Below the pieces are notes generated by a model. The model searched no databases. It was not told the origin of the DNA and saw only the letters and a program-made list of their open reading frames with translations. The position numbers and the translations under genes were made by a program. Shown here in pieces: positions 7,038 through 13,079 of a stretch of DNA of 20,246 bases; position 1 is the first letter of the stretch, and every line of letters starts with the position of its first letter. Source of the stretch: a virus. Location of the stretch: positions 1 through 20,246 of IMG/VR virus record IMGVR_UViG_3300044701_002379; one strand, 5' to 3'.

Positions 7038-8300
7038 TTATTCAGTCAAAATAAAGGCGTTGATTGATTTGGCGTTGCCGATGGCGACTGACTCATAACC
7101 GCCCTCAATGGCGTTGGCAAAGTCGGCATCGGATGGCAGGATGTAGCCGTTATCAGCAGGCTTGACGGGCCGTGGCCATTCTTTTGGCACTTCGTCATCG
7201 AACACGACAACAGTTGTACAGCGGCAGCCCGGATGAAATGGCGGAAACTTCAGATTCTTATACGTTTCGTTTTTGCCGTTTTGGCCGAATGTGCCATCTT
7301 TGCGAATCACGGGGCATTGGCGTTTAATCGCATGACAGAGTGGGCAGGCGTCAGACGATAGAACCAACTCATAACCGGCCACGAAATCCAGGCCCCTTGT
7401 GGCCTCATATCGGCCTTGGTTGTAGGCTCTGGCTGATTCAGTGACAGCAATGCGACGGGCACGCCAGCGAGAGTTTTCATCCACCCATCGAGATACCCGG
7501 TCAACCGTATCGCCAAGCGTTTCGCCGGTTCTGATCGATTCGGCAATATCCTCACGAATCCCGTCAAGTGTCGTATTGAGATCGAAAATAAACTGGTTTG
7601 TCGTCTCTTGGCACAAATCCAGCGTAGCCGTTCGTGCCGCATCAATGACATGCGGAGCTTTCACCAGCCAATCGTCTGCGTCCTGCTGGTCAAGCTCTAC
7701 CAATGCCGCCCGGCCTGATTCGTCGATGTATGACGTAATCGTCGGGATAAATCGGTTGCCCATCTCGATACTGCCAGCAAACGGGTCGAGCGGATTAAAT
7801 TCTTTGGCCTTTGGTGGCTCGATAAACCGCCGCCATGTTTCAATCTGTTGTTTGCCGATTGCCAGCAGAATCGACCGGGCCGCACGGTAAAGCGGTTCAC
7901 CGTCCGGCATCGCGTCCAGCAGTTGTTTCGGTGTCTGGCGTGCTTTGACTGATTCACCACGGGCACGCTTGATGGTTTTGGCTTTGGCGTCTGCCCACGT
8001 TTTGCCCGCATCGCCGCCCCATGCCGCCCATGCCACTCTGCCGGGGCTTGGATAGCCTGCTTCGCCAGGTCGAAAGCCGGTGGCCCGCTTGTCAACCTCA
8101 TGGCGTGCGAACCATGCCGACATGGTGATGACCACATCTGGCGACAATTCGCCTGCTGACAGGATCTGGTCGGCCCGCCGCCGTGCGGTGTCGGTTCCAC
8201 CACGGCGACCGTCGGCCTTCCATTTCCGGTATCGTTCAGCCTCGGCCCGCATCCCCTCAGTGGGTGTCAGGTCGATTGTTTTGCCGTTTACGTTTGCCAA
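7038..8300 (-). CDS. MuF-type minor head protein with an N-terminal RHE/WGGD domain
   Basis: This 420-residue protein has two modules. Residues 10-110 carry a domain I know from phage head-region proteins, with RRGGTDTARRRADQI, MSAWFARHEVD and YPSPGRVAWAAWGGDAG. The C-terminal half is the SPP1 gp7/Mu F head-morphogenesis module: helical, ending in a metal-binding-type pattern, SSDACPLCHAIKRQC then FHPGCRCTTVVVF. Such proteins sit inside the head near the portal and help assembly and DNA ejection. The frame opens at a TTG directly after the upstream gene's TAG stop and has no Shine-Dalgarno; an ATG at residue 17 (8252) is an alternative, though its GAGGGG is too close. Because both genes share one frame, amber read-through is also possible. 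Confidence 0.85.
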   Translation of the reverse strand: MANVNGKTIDLTPTEGMRAEAERYRKWKADGRRGGTDTARRRADQILSAGELSPDVVITMSAWFARHEVDKRATGFRPGEAGYPSPGRVAWAAWGGDAGKTWADAKAKTIKRARGESVKARQTPKQLLDAMPDGEPLYRAARSILLAIGKQQIETWRRFIEPPKAKEFNPLDPFAGSIEMGNRFIPTITSYIDESGRAALVELDQQDADDWLVKAPHVIDAARTATLDLCQETTNQFIFDLNTTLDGIREDIAESIRTGETLGDTVDRVSRWVDENSRWRARRIAVTESARAYNQGRYEATRGLDFVAGYELVLSSDACPLCHAIKRQCPVIRKDGTFGQNGKNETYKNLKFPPFHPGCRCTTVVVFDDEVPKEWPRPVKPADNGYILPSDADFANAIEGGYESVAIGNAKSINAFILTE

Positions 8301-8693
8301 CTAATTTTTGATGGATTCAATCTGTTTGACAACTTCGTCAATCGTGGTCACTTTCGCGAGCCGCTGAATTAGACCGTCAGCACCTTGAAAGATGAGACAA
8401 GGCGTGCCGACTGCCTGAACCATTGGCTTTAAATGCAGCTTTTCTAGGGCGGCATCATCGGCACTGATAAAGCTGATTCGCTGGCCTCGGCTGGTAGCTG
8501 CGGCCATGATCTTTTCGTCACCGATCCAGTCAATCGATTTGGATCCGTAAACAAGCGTCAGCCAAGCCGGTTTGATTGGCTCTGGCGTTGTCTGCGTGGC
8601 TTCGCCTAACGTGCCGATCTTCTGACTTCCAAAGTACAAAGACAGGCACGCGGCAAGCGACAAGATGGCCTTAGACAGGCAATCCGAAGGCAC
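8301..8693 (-). CDS. Small thioredoxin-fold-like protein with N-terminal hydrophobic segment
   Basis: This protein is up to 130 residues long. The N-terminus is hydrophobic (AILSLAACLSLYFG) and contains LAAC, which could be a lipobox, or the segment could be a membrane anchor. The rest has a thioredoxin-like order: strand (AWLTLVYGS), helix, strand (ISFISA), helix, then GTPCLIF with a cis-proline-type GTP, strand and a final helix. There is no CXXC, so redox activity is unlikely. Start choice is uncertain. GTG at 8693 lacks a ribosome binding site, whereas TTG at 8663 follows AAGG by five bases, right after the upstream stop, and would give 120 residues but a shorter hydrophobic segment. It ends in TAG, the only amber stop I found among the genes here. 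Confidence 0.5.
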   Translation of the reverse strand: MPSDCLSKAILSLAACLSLYFGSQKIGTLGEATQTTPEPIKPAWLTLVYGSKSIDWIGDEKIMAAATSRGQRISFISADDAALEKLHLKPMVQAVGTPCLIFQGADGLIQRLAKVTTIDEVVKQIESIKN

Positions 8694-8865
8694 TTTTTAA
8701 GGTGAGCAAAAGCTCGCCCTGCCCTTCTTTCTTGGCGGATGCGATAGCCGCATCGCTTTCCACCTTGGCAGCATCAAGAGCGGCCTGCTTTTCGGCTGCG
8801 AATTTGCTTGTTACCTCGGCAACCAGCGTATCAAGCTGTGTCTGAATCTCAGGGTCAAGAGCCAT
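8671..8865 (-). CDS. Small Ala/Lys-rich coiled-coil protein
   Basis: This 64-residue protein is almost wholly helical with a high Ala, Glu and Lys content (AAEKQAALDAAKVESDAA), typical of a coiled coil, and ends in SAFGLPV. I chose ATG at 8865 because it overlaps the upstream TGA (TGATG) and has GAGG seven bases before it. A GTG one codon earlier is less well placed. No membrane segment is visible. It belongs to a run of short unknown genes between the holin-like pair and the head genes. A scaffold-like or lysis-accessory role is possible, but nothing in the sequence decides this. Confidence 0.55.
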   Translation of the reverse strand: MALDPEIQTQLDTLVAEVTSKFAAEKQAALDAAKVESDAAIASAKKEGQGELLLTLKSAFGLPV

Positions 8866-9080
8866 CACTTCACCTCGTCTTTCTTGGTTTCGGCAGGAAG
8901 AATCAGAACAGGAACGGCGTAAACCGACCCACGTTTGCGCAGGATGCGTTGCAGTGGGTTCGGTCGATAGATTTCACCTATCGCCACCGGCGACGCAACC
9001 ACGGGCGAAATTTGGACGTTTTTTGGGCAATCGCCTGATGGGCACTGAAGACCGTACATGACCACTATTTCACCAAACAA
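8865..9080 (-). CDS. Small hypothetical protein
   Basis: This 71-residue protein has two Cys near the N-terminus (LQCPSGDCPKN) and a basic central segment (NPLQRILRKRGSVYAVPVLI). I do not recognise a family. TTG at 9080 is preceded two bases upstream by AGGTGATC, matching the extended 16S 3' end complement. ATG at 9059 (residue 8) is the alternative start but lacks a good site. The stop overlaps the ATG of the coiled-coil gene. A 39-base spacer separates it from the upstream membrane-protein gene and shows nothing further. Confidence 0.45.
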   Translation of the reverse strand: MFGEIVVMYGLQCPSGDCPKNVQISPVVASPVAIGEIYRPNPLQRILRKRGSVYAVPVLILPAETKKDEVK

Positions 9081-9119
9081 CAGATCACCTGCCTTTCCGG
9101 GACTGAGGATCGAACAGAA

Positions 9120-9350
9120 TTACTTGGCTTTTTCGGCCTGTTGCATCTTGCGATAAGCAATAACGGCCTGAATCACTGCGGCAATGCCGATCAGGATTTG
9201 CGGAATGAGTCTGACAAACAGGTGCATGATAGATTCCTCAACTGGATGATTAACGACATAAGCCGCCCCCCAGATAGAACCTACGCCGTAAAGAGCAGAC
9301 TGGAGAAGTGACATCCCCGGCCCGGTGTCGTCTGTTGTTGCATCTTGCAT
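9120..9350 (-). CDS. Small membrane protein, holin-like candidate
   Basis: This 76-residue protein has two hydrophobic segments, about residues 14-33 (SLLQSALYGVGSIWGAAYVV) and 43-65 (LFVRLIPQILIGIAAVIQAV), and a charged C-terminal tail (YRKMQQAEKAK). Two transmembrane helices with a basic tail and small size fit class II-type phage holins. It starts at ATG with AAAGG nine bases upstream, four bases after the preceding small membrane gene. No endolysin gene is adjacent, so a lysis role is not confirmed; a head or tail-tip membrane-interacting protein is an alternative. Confidence 0.5.
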   Translation of the reverse strand: MQDATTDDTGPGMSLLQSALYGVGSIWGAAYVVNHPVEESIMHLFVRLIPQILIGIAAVIQAVIAYRKMQQAEKAK

Positions 9351-9354
9351 CAGT

Positions 9355-9564
9355 TCAGACCTTTATTTCTTTGCCTGACTTGAGAAACGAGATCGCTTGG
9401 CTAATGACAATGGCCAGCACCACGCCCGCCGGGGTTGTGGCTTCCACAATGGCGGGTAGATCGGCCTCAACGACAATCAGAATTGCCAGCAGGCCAGCAA
9501 GGGCGGCCCGCTTGACCGTTTTGCTGATCTGCTGCTTATTGATCTGCCCTACGATATCTGTCAT
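9355..9564 (-). CDS. Small two-helix membrane protein, holin-like candidate
   Basis: This 69-residue protein has a charged N-terminus (NKQQISKTVKR), a hydrophobic helix at about 20-37 (AALAGLLAILIVV), a short turn containing Glu and Pro, a second hydrophobic helix at about 45-61 (TPAGVVLAIVISQAISFL) and a basic tail (KSGKEIKV). This layout fits a phage holin. Its ATG overlaps by four bases the stop of the upstream 41-residue microgene (ATGA). With the next membrane gene it forms a tandem pair, reminiscent of holin/antiholin pairs, but that is inference. Confidence 0.55.
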   Translation of the reverse strand: MTDIVGQINKQQISKTVKRAALAGLLAILIVVEADLPAIVEATTPAGVVLAIVISQAISFLKSGKEIKV

Positions 9565-9686
9565 TTCTGGCCCCCCAGCTTAATGCCGCGTTTCTTGAGT
9601 TCGGCCACAATCTGCTCAAACGTCAGGCCCTGAGCTTTCAACTGCTCGACCAGTTCACGGGGTGATTGGCTTGGTTGATCGCTCAT
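9561..9686 (-). CDS. Microprotein, 41 aa, paralogue of the one at 11768-11887
   Basis: This short gene fills the gap between two annotated genes exactly. Its ATG overlaps the stop of the upstream chimeric gene, and its TGA overlaps the ATG of the downstream membrane gene. The product has a short N-terminal polar part, then a helix (SPRELVEQLKAQG), a turn, a second helix (TFEQIVAELKKRG) and the ending GIKLGGQK. The paralogue near 11800 shares QLKAQG, TFEQI, EL.KRGIKLGGQK and a 31-base DNA block with one mismatch. Two helices and a conserved C-terminus suggest a genuine small folded or helix-hairpin protein, possibly DNA- or protein-binding. The double coupling and the independent paralogue make it a real gene. 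Confidence 0.75.
   Translation of the reverse strand: MSDQPSQSPRELVEQLKAQGLTFEQIVAELKKRGIKLGGQK
9563..9593 (-). repeat. Direct repeat, copy B (31 bp)
   Basis: A 31-base block covering the 3' end of the 41-residue microgene matches the block at 11770-11800 at 30 of 31 positions, in the same orientation. Weaker similarity extends further into both microgenes. The two copies bracket a roughly 2.2-kb segment with three adhesin-related genes. Confidence 0.85.
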
Positions 9687-10240
9687 GATGGCCACACAAG
9701 TACAGGCAGTTCACTAATCACTTGTTCCGGCGTTGGCACGGGTCGTAAGCCAGCCGCAACATCGGCCTGAATCTGATAGGCCACAAGCCAGCACTGATCA
9801 CGCCAAGCGAAGAATGCTGCGTGTTCTGCCGCCCATTTTGGTACATTTGAGCCTTTATATGTGTCGATGGTCAGCAGACTGTCATATTCTCGCTGTCTGG
9901 CAATCGTGTCGAAATGGGCCTTGATGGCATCTGACGTGACGGCAACAGACCCTGCCGGTGTCAGCTTCCATCGGCATGTCTGCTGGTCAAGCGTGTAATA
10001 TTCATCAGGCCCCGGCTTGGGCGGAATGAAAGCGTCAAGGGCCGCGCTGTATTTATAGCCGATTCCCGCGTAATTCTTGCGGAATGATCCGTCCAGTGTG
10101 GTTCGCTTGCATGGAATGCCACGAACTTCGCTGTAATAAGTCTCCCAGTTAGTTGTTGAGCCTGCCTGCTGCACGCCCGCAATAACTTCAATCACGGTGT
10201 TTGACTGGTCAAGGAATGCGTAATAATCGACGTTGTTCAT
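9683..10240 (-). CDS. Fibre-associated chimeric protein (aquatic-phage domain plus tail-fibre C-terminus)
   Basis: The 185-residue protein has two halves. Residues 1-90 carry the pattern NWETYYSEVRGIPCKRTTLD, FRKNYAGIGYKYSAALDAFI, PPKPGPDEYYTLDQQTCRWK, a repeat type I associate with structural proteins of aquatic phages such as cyanophages. The remainder (YKGSNVPKWAAEHAAFFAWR and PEQVISELPVLVWPS) resembles the C-terminal region of tail-fibre-associated proteins. No membrane segment or signal is visible. Its start overlaps the polyglycine adhesin stop (ATGA) and its stop overlaps a microgene ATG. It probably serves as a fibre-tip, fibre-assembly or adhesin-associated protein. Confidence 0.6.
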   Translation of the reverse strand: MNNVDYYAFLDQSNTVIEVIAGVQQAGSTTNWETYYSEVRGIPCKRTTLDGSFRKNYAGIGYKYSAALDAFIPPKPGPDEYYTLDQQTCRWKLTPAGSVAVTSDAIKAHFDTIARQREYDSLLTIDTYKGSNVPKWAAEHAAFFAWRDQCWLVAYQIQADVAAGLRPVPTPEQVISELPVLVWPS

Positions 10241-11244
10241 GAAAAACTGATATTCCCTGTTCCTGCCGTAAATGAAACGACTTTGTTTGCCCCGACAGTT
10301 GTATTGCTGTAAGTCAATCCGGCTGCAATCGTGATGTTATTGGTTGACGGAAAGCGGACGATCACAATACCACTGCCGCCGTTTCCGGCAGTGGTTGCAT
10401 TCTGGCCGCCAGATCCACCACCGCCGCCGCCTGTGTTGGCTGTGCCATTGGCTCCGGCAGAATTAACGGCTCCGCCCGCACCACCGCCGCCAGATCCACC
10501 AGTGCCAGCAGTTCCCGCGTATGCGCCACCACCACCACCGCCCGCATAAGTTGTCGGCGTGCCAGTGATGTTTGAACTGGTGCCGTTGCCGCCAAAGCCG
10601 TTAACGGTGCCAGAACCTGCTCCACCCGCTTGTGACGAGCCACCACCGCCACCAGGCCCATAGACCGAAGCTGTATTACTACCCTGACCCCCAGAATTAC
10701 CTTGTCCAGAGGTTCCGCTGCCGGGAACACCCGCTTTAGAACTGCCGCCACCTGAGCCGCCCGAAAGACCGTTAAACGGGTTTTGATTGCCACCGCTTCC
10801 GCTGGCAGGCGCACCGCCACCACCACCGCCAATGGCTGTAAGATTGCTGAATGTGGAGTTTGAGCCGTTTGCGCCTTGGTTTGCGGCACCTGATGCGCCG
10901 CCAGCACCACCACCACCAACAGTCAGAGAGTAGTTTACGCTAAGATTGACTGACCGAGATCCAGACAATAAACCGCCAGCACCGCCACCACCACCGCCAC
11001 CATCGTTTGTCTGATGGTTCCCACCGCCACCGCCACCGCCAACGACCAAATAATCTACTGAAATAGTTGGATAATTGATCGTGCCATTCCAATTGACAAT
11101 ATAGCCGGTGTCACTCGTTTTACTGTAGATGATCCCATCTTTGGTATTGATGGCAATCTCGCCGTTTGTCAGATTACCAGCGACCGGGGCCGCTCCGGCA
11201 GTGCCGTTGCTTTTTAGAACGATTGTGCCGTTAAACGTGGGCAT
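10237..11244 (-). CDS. Polyglycine-rich receptor-binding adhesin candidate
   Basis: The 335-residue protein starts with a short trimeric-fibre-like attachment segment (GNLTNGEIAINTKDGIIYSK). It then has a long, extremely Gly-rich body (about residues 70-300) with many runs of 4-7 Gly separated by Ala, Ser, Asn and short hydrophobic steps. It ends in GGSGIVIVRFP and a beta-type tail. Such bodies are known from tip adhesins of T-even-like phages, where polyglycine II helices form a sandwich that carries variable receptor-contacting loops. The N-terminal segment matches virion fibre proteins, and the next gene codes for a fibre-associated protein. Read in another frame, the gene gives a long Val/Ala shadow ORF, a result of its skewed composition. 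The role in host binding is inferred. Confidence 0.7.
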   Translation of the reverse strand: MPTFNGTIVLKSNGTAGAAPVAGNLTNGEIAINTKDGIIYSKTSDTGYIVNWNGTINYPTISVDYLVVGGGGGGGNHQTNDGGGGGGGAGGLLSGSRSVNLSVNYSLTVGGGGAGGASGAANQGANGSNSTFSNLTAIGGGGGGAPASGSGGNQNPFNGLSGGSGGGSSKAGVPGSGTSGQGNSGGQGSNTASVYGPGGGGGSSQAGGAGSGTVNGFGGNGTSSNITGTPTTYAGGGGGGAYAGTAGTGGSGGGGAGGAVNSAGANGTANTGGGGGGSGGQNATTAGNGGSGIVIVRFPSTNNITIAAGLTYSNTTVGANKVVSFTAGTGNISFS

Positions 11245-11768
11245 CAGTATGACCCCCCGTTCAAGGTATCACCATTGGTAAAACCAGCCGCCGGAATGCT
11301 TGCCGATAGTGTGCCGTTAGATATGGTCAGGTTCGATCCTACTTTGATCGCTCCGAGCGATGTATTCGTGGCTGTCGGGATTGTTCCGCCGATATTGGCA
11401 TAAGTGAAATTGGCGGAAGGCAGATAGGCGGTCAGATTGGCGGGCGTTACATAGCGTCCATCGCCCCGGCCTTGTGTTAGTATCGAATCAGTACCCCAGA
11501 CTGTGACATTTGAGAGAGTGGCGTTATTGGCTGAAAGGGCCAGATTGCCCTTATTAACGACTATCTCAGAGTAGTTGGCCCCGGCATCGTCTGACGAATA
11601 GAAGCCGATCTGAGTCGCAATGTCCACAACTCGCACTTGCCCGGTTAGCGGGTCAATCGTTCCAGTCGGATCATTGATCTGGTAGTATTCAAACGCCCCA
11701 ATGCAGTGAACACCGTTGCCGGTGTAGTTGCTGACGTAGCCCTTATGTTTTGAAGATGAAAACGGCAT
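11244..11768 (-). CDS. Tail-fibre-like structural protein
   Basis: The 174-residue protein is poor in charged residues and rich in Asn, Thr, Ser and Gly. It has two fibre-type features. GRGDGRYVTPANLTAYLP matches the D.RY.T..NL linker of phage fibres. A segment near the C-terminus (SLGAIKVGSNLTISNGTLSA) is of the kind that follows a linker in trimeric fibres and recurs in the upstream fibre gene. It overlaps the polyglycine gene by one base and the upstream microgene by one base. It is probably a short connecting or side fibre; the order suggests it links the virion attachment point to the polyglycine adhesin, which is inference. Confidence 0.65.
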   Translation of the reverse strand: MPFSSSKHKGYVSNYTGNGVHCIGAFEYYQINDPTGTIDPLTGQVRVVDIATQIGFYSSDDAGANYSEIVVNKGNLALSANNATLSNVTVWGTDSILTQGRGDGRYVTPANLTAYLPSANFTYANIGGTIPTATNTSLGAIKVGSNLTISNGTLSASIPAAGFTNGDTLNGGSY

Positions 11769-11887
11769 TATTTCTGGCCTCCCAGCTTAATGCCGCGTTT
11801 TTGCAGTTCGATCATGATCTGCTCAAAAGTCATGCCCTGAGCCTTTAGCTGATCGATCAGTTCTTTTGTCGTTTGCGGTTGACTCAT
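11768..11887 (-). CDS. Microprotein, 39 aa, paralogue of the one at 9561-9686
   Basis: This short gene fills the gap between two fibre genes. ATG lies two bases after the upstream fibre stop, and its TAA overlaps the next ATG by one base (TAATG). The product reads as two helices (TTKELIDQLKAQG and TFEQIMIELQKRG) with the same ending GIKLGGQK as the other copy. Identity between the two is about two thirds and concentrated after residue 12. Conservation at protein level, with silent differences in the first two thirds of the DNA, argues that both copies are under selection. Function unknown. Confidence 0.75.
   Translation of the reverse strand: MSQPQTTKELIDQLKAQGMTFEQIMIELQKRGIKLGGQK
11770..11800 (-). 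repeat. Direct repeat, copy A (31 bp)
   Basis: Partner of the block at 9563-9593, same orientation, one mismatch in 31 bases. It lies at the 3' end of the 39-residue microgene. The distance of about 2.2 kb encloses two fibre genes and a fibre-associated gene. Confidence 0.85.
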
Positions 11888-11889
11888 AA

Positions 11890-12729
11890 TTAATTCACCC
11901 GCCGGATCGGTTGATAAAGCCTATCGGCAGCACCTTTGGTTAATAGCTCAAAGAAGCCCGGCGAGATGTTATTGATACCTTGTGCAACGCTGTAAAAGAA
12001 CACGCCATCGGCGGCTGTCATTTCAAAGCTGGTGAACTGCGTGGATGTAGTCAGCCCGAAAGTCAATCCTGCTGAAGAGGTGAAAAAGTAAATATCACTA
12101 ACAAGTGATACATTTGCGGTCCATGTTGTAACCGAAAAGTTTACCCCATAATCCAAATAAAGTGCCGTTTGTGATTCAGTCCCGTTGGTGTTTTTATGCC
12201 ATTTCGCAATGTAAGGATTTCCACCAAAGCCACCACCATACCTTAATCCAATAAAATTAATATGGGTGCCATTTCCTAGCCCATAGTTATTTGGGGTTGA
12301 AATTGTCTGATTGCTAATTATGCCATATAAGGGAGCGGTTGCATTTCCAACAGGCCCAATTTCTCTGATTGGCAGTGGAACAAGGCCGTCGCCTAAATTT
12401 ATGAAGTTCTGGCTTGATTCTTTGGCGTACAAATCATTGGCGATAGTTGTTACATCATTCGCCGTAAGCGTCACATTGCCCGTACGATTGTTGAACGTGC
12501 TGACACCGCCCGCCTGAGCCGACAACAGGCCATTTGCGTTGATCGTCAGATTGTCGCCAACGATGATGCCGCCCAATGTGTTTGCGGTGGCAGGTGGCAG
12601 AACATAGCTGTTGCCGGTCGTCTGTACGACCACCGTGTTATTCGGCTGTTGCCGCACCAGCACCTGATTGCTTGATGCCTGAATTGTCAGGCTGGTGCTG
12701 TTCGCTTGTCTAACGATGATATCAGCCAT
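11890..12729 (-). CDS. Tail-fibre protein
   Basis: The 279-residue protein is a fibre by composition and motifs: a short N-terminal attachment segment rich in Gln and Asn (RQANSTSLTIQASSNQVLVR), then the linker ATANTLGGIIVGDNLTINAN, then GGVSTFNNRTGNVTLTANDV, a repeat found in many phage fibres. After about residue 120 the sequence changes to an aromatic-containing part (INFIGLRYGGGFGGNPYIAK and later FFELL) that may be a tip or lectin-type domain. The DNA for that part (about 12060-12480) is visibly more A/T-rich than its neighbours, consistent with a separately acquired tip. It overlaps the upstream gene by one base. Confidence 0.72.
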   Translation of the reverse strand: MADIIVRQANSTSLTIQASSNQVLVRQQPNNTVVVQTTGNSYVLPPATANTLGGIIVGDNLTINANGLLSAQAGGVSTFNNRTGNVTLTANDVTTIANDLYAKESSQNFINLGDGLVPLPIREIGPVGNATAPLYGIISNQTISTPNNYGLGNGTHINFIGLRYGGGFGGNPYIAKWHKNTNGTESQTALYLDYGVNFSVTTWTANVSLVSDIYFFTSSAGLTFGLTTSTQFTSFEMTAADGVFFYSVAQGINNISPGFFELLTKGAADRLYQPIRRVN

Positions 12730-13079
12730 TATCGCGTGACTTCCGGCGTGACAGTGAGCGTGCCATAAAGCAGCCGATCAACCGTGGTGTCAGGCTTGAC
12801 CAGTTCAAGATCATAAACGTAACTGCCAGCGGTCAGATTAGCCGTTTGGGCGGCTGTCTGCTGCAAGGTAAAAGTGCCGTTGGCGGCTGATGTGATCGTA
12901 ATGTTGCCGTTGGTGGTCGACAGGTCAAGTGTCGTATTGGCGGTATAGGCTGGCCGGGCCTGCATGCGGATCGTATAACCCGACAGGCTGATATTCGTCC
13001 CGTTAGCCGTTTGATACTGGATCGACTGCGACCAGGTGGCCCCTTGCTCTATTGTCAGGTTGCAATTCCCGGCAGGCAT
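12729..13079 (-). CDS. Ig-like phage structural protein next to the portal
   Basis: The 116-residue beta-rich protein reads as a single Ig-like or small beta domain: IEQGATWSQSIQYQ, a turn with SGYTIRMQARPAYTANTTLD, the strand TITSAANGTFTLQQTAAQTA and the conserved-type YVYDLELVKPDTTVDRLLYG then TLTVTPEVTR. I know this pattern (G.T....dLtG...r...R, then YDLEL......RLL.G.....PEVTR) from phage proteins encoded beside structural genes, where it is thought to decorate the virion or attach fibres. It overlaps the portal stop by one base and the fibre ATG by one base. It likely begins the adhesin block by joining a fibre to the virion; that part is inference. Confidence 0.6.
   Translation of the reverse strand: MPAGNCNLTIEQGATWSQSIQYQTANGTNISLSGYTIRMQARPAYTANTTLDLSTTNGNITITSAANGTFTLQQTAAQTANLTAGSYVYDLELVKPDTTVDRLLYGTLTVTPEVTR

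Noticed and set aside
7441-7890. 149-codon plus-strand ORF opposite the MuF gene
   Set aside because: Antisense shadow of a recognised gene; no motif and no ribosome binding site stood out.
8301-8303. TAG recoded as a sense codon genome-wide
   Set aside because: The other genes are intact with standard codes and end in TAA or TGA; a single in-frame TAG does not support recoding.
9090-9125. tRNA-like TTCGATCC stretch in a short spacer
   Set aside because: No acceptor, anticodon or D-arm partners can be folded around it, and the spacer is only 39 bases.
10362-10919. Long Val/Ala-rich minus-strand ORF inside the polyglycine gene
   Set aside because: It is an alternative frame of a GGN-repeat sequence; the glycine frame has fibre motifs and proper overlaps with both neighbours.
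10360-11045. CRISPR array or tandem repeats in the CCACCACC-rich region
   Set aside because: The repetition is irregular and explained by glycine codons; there are no spacers of constant length.
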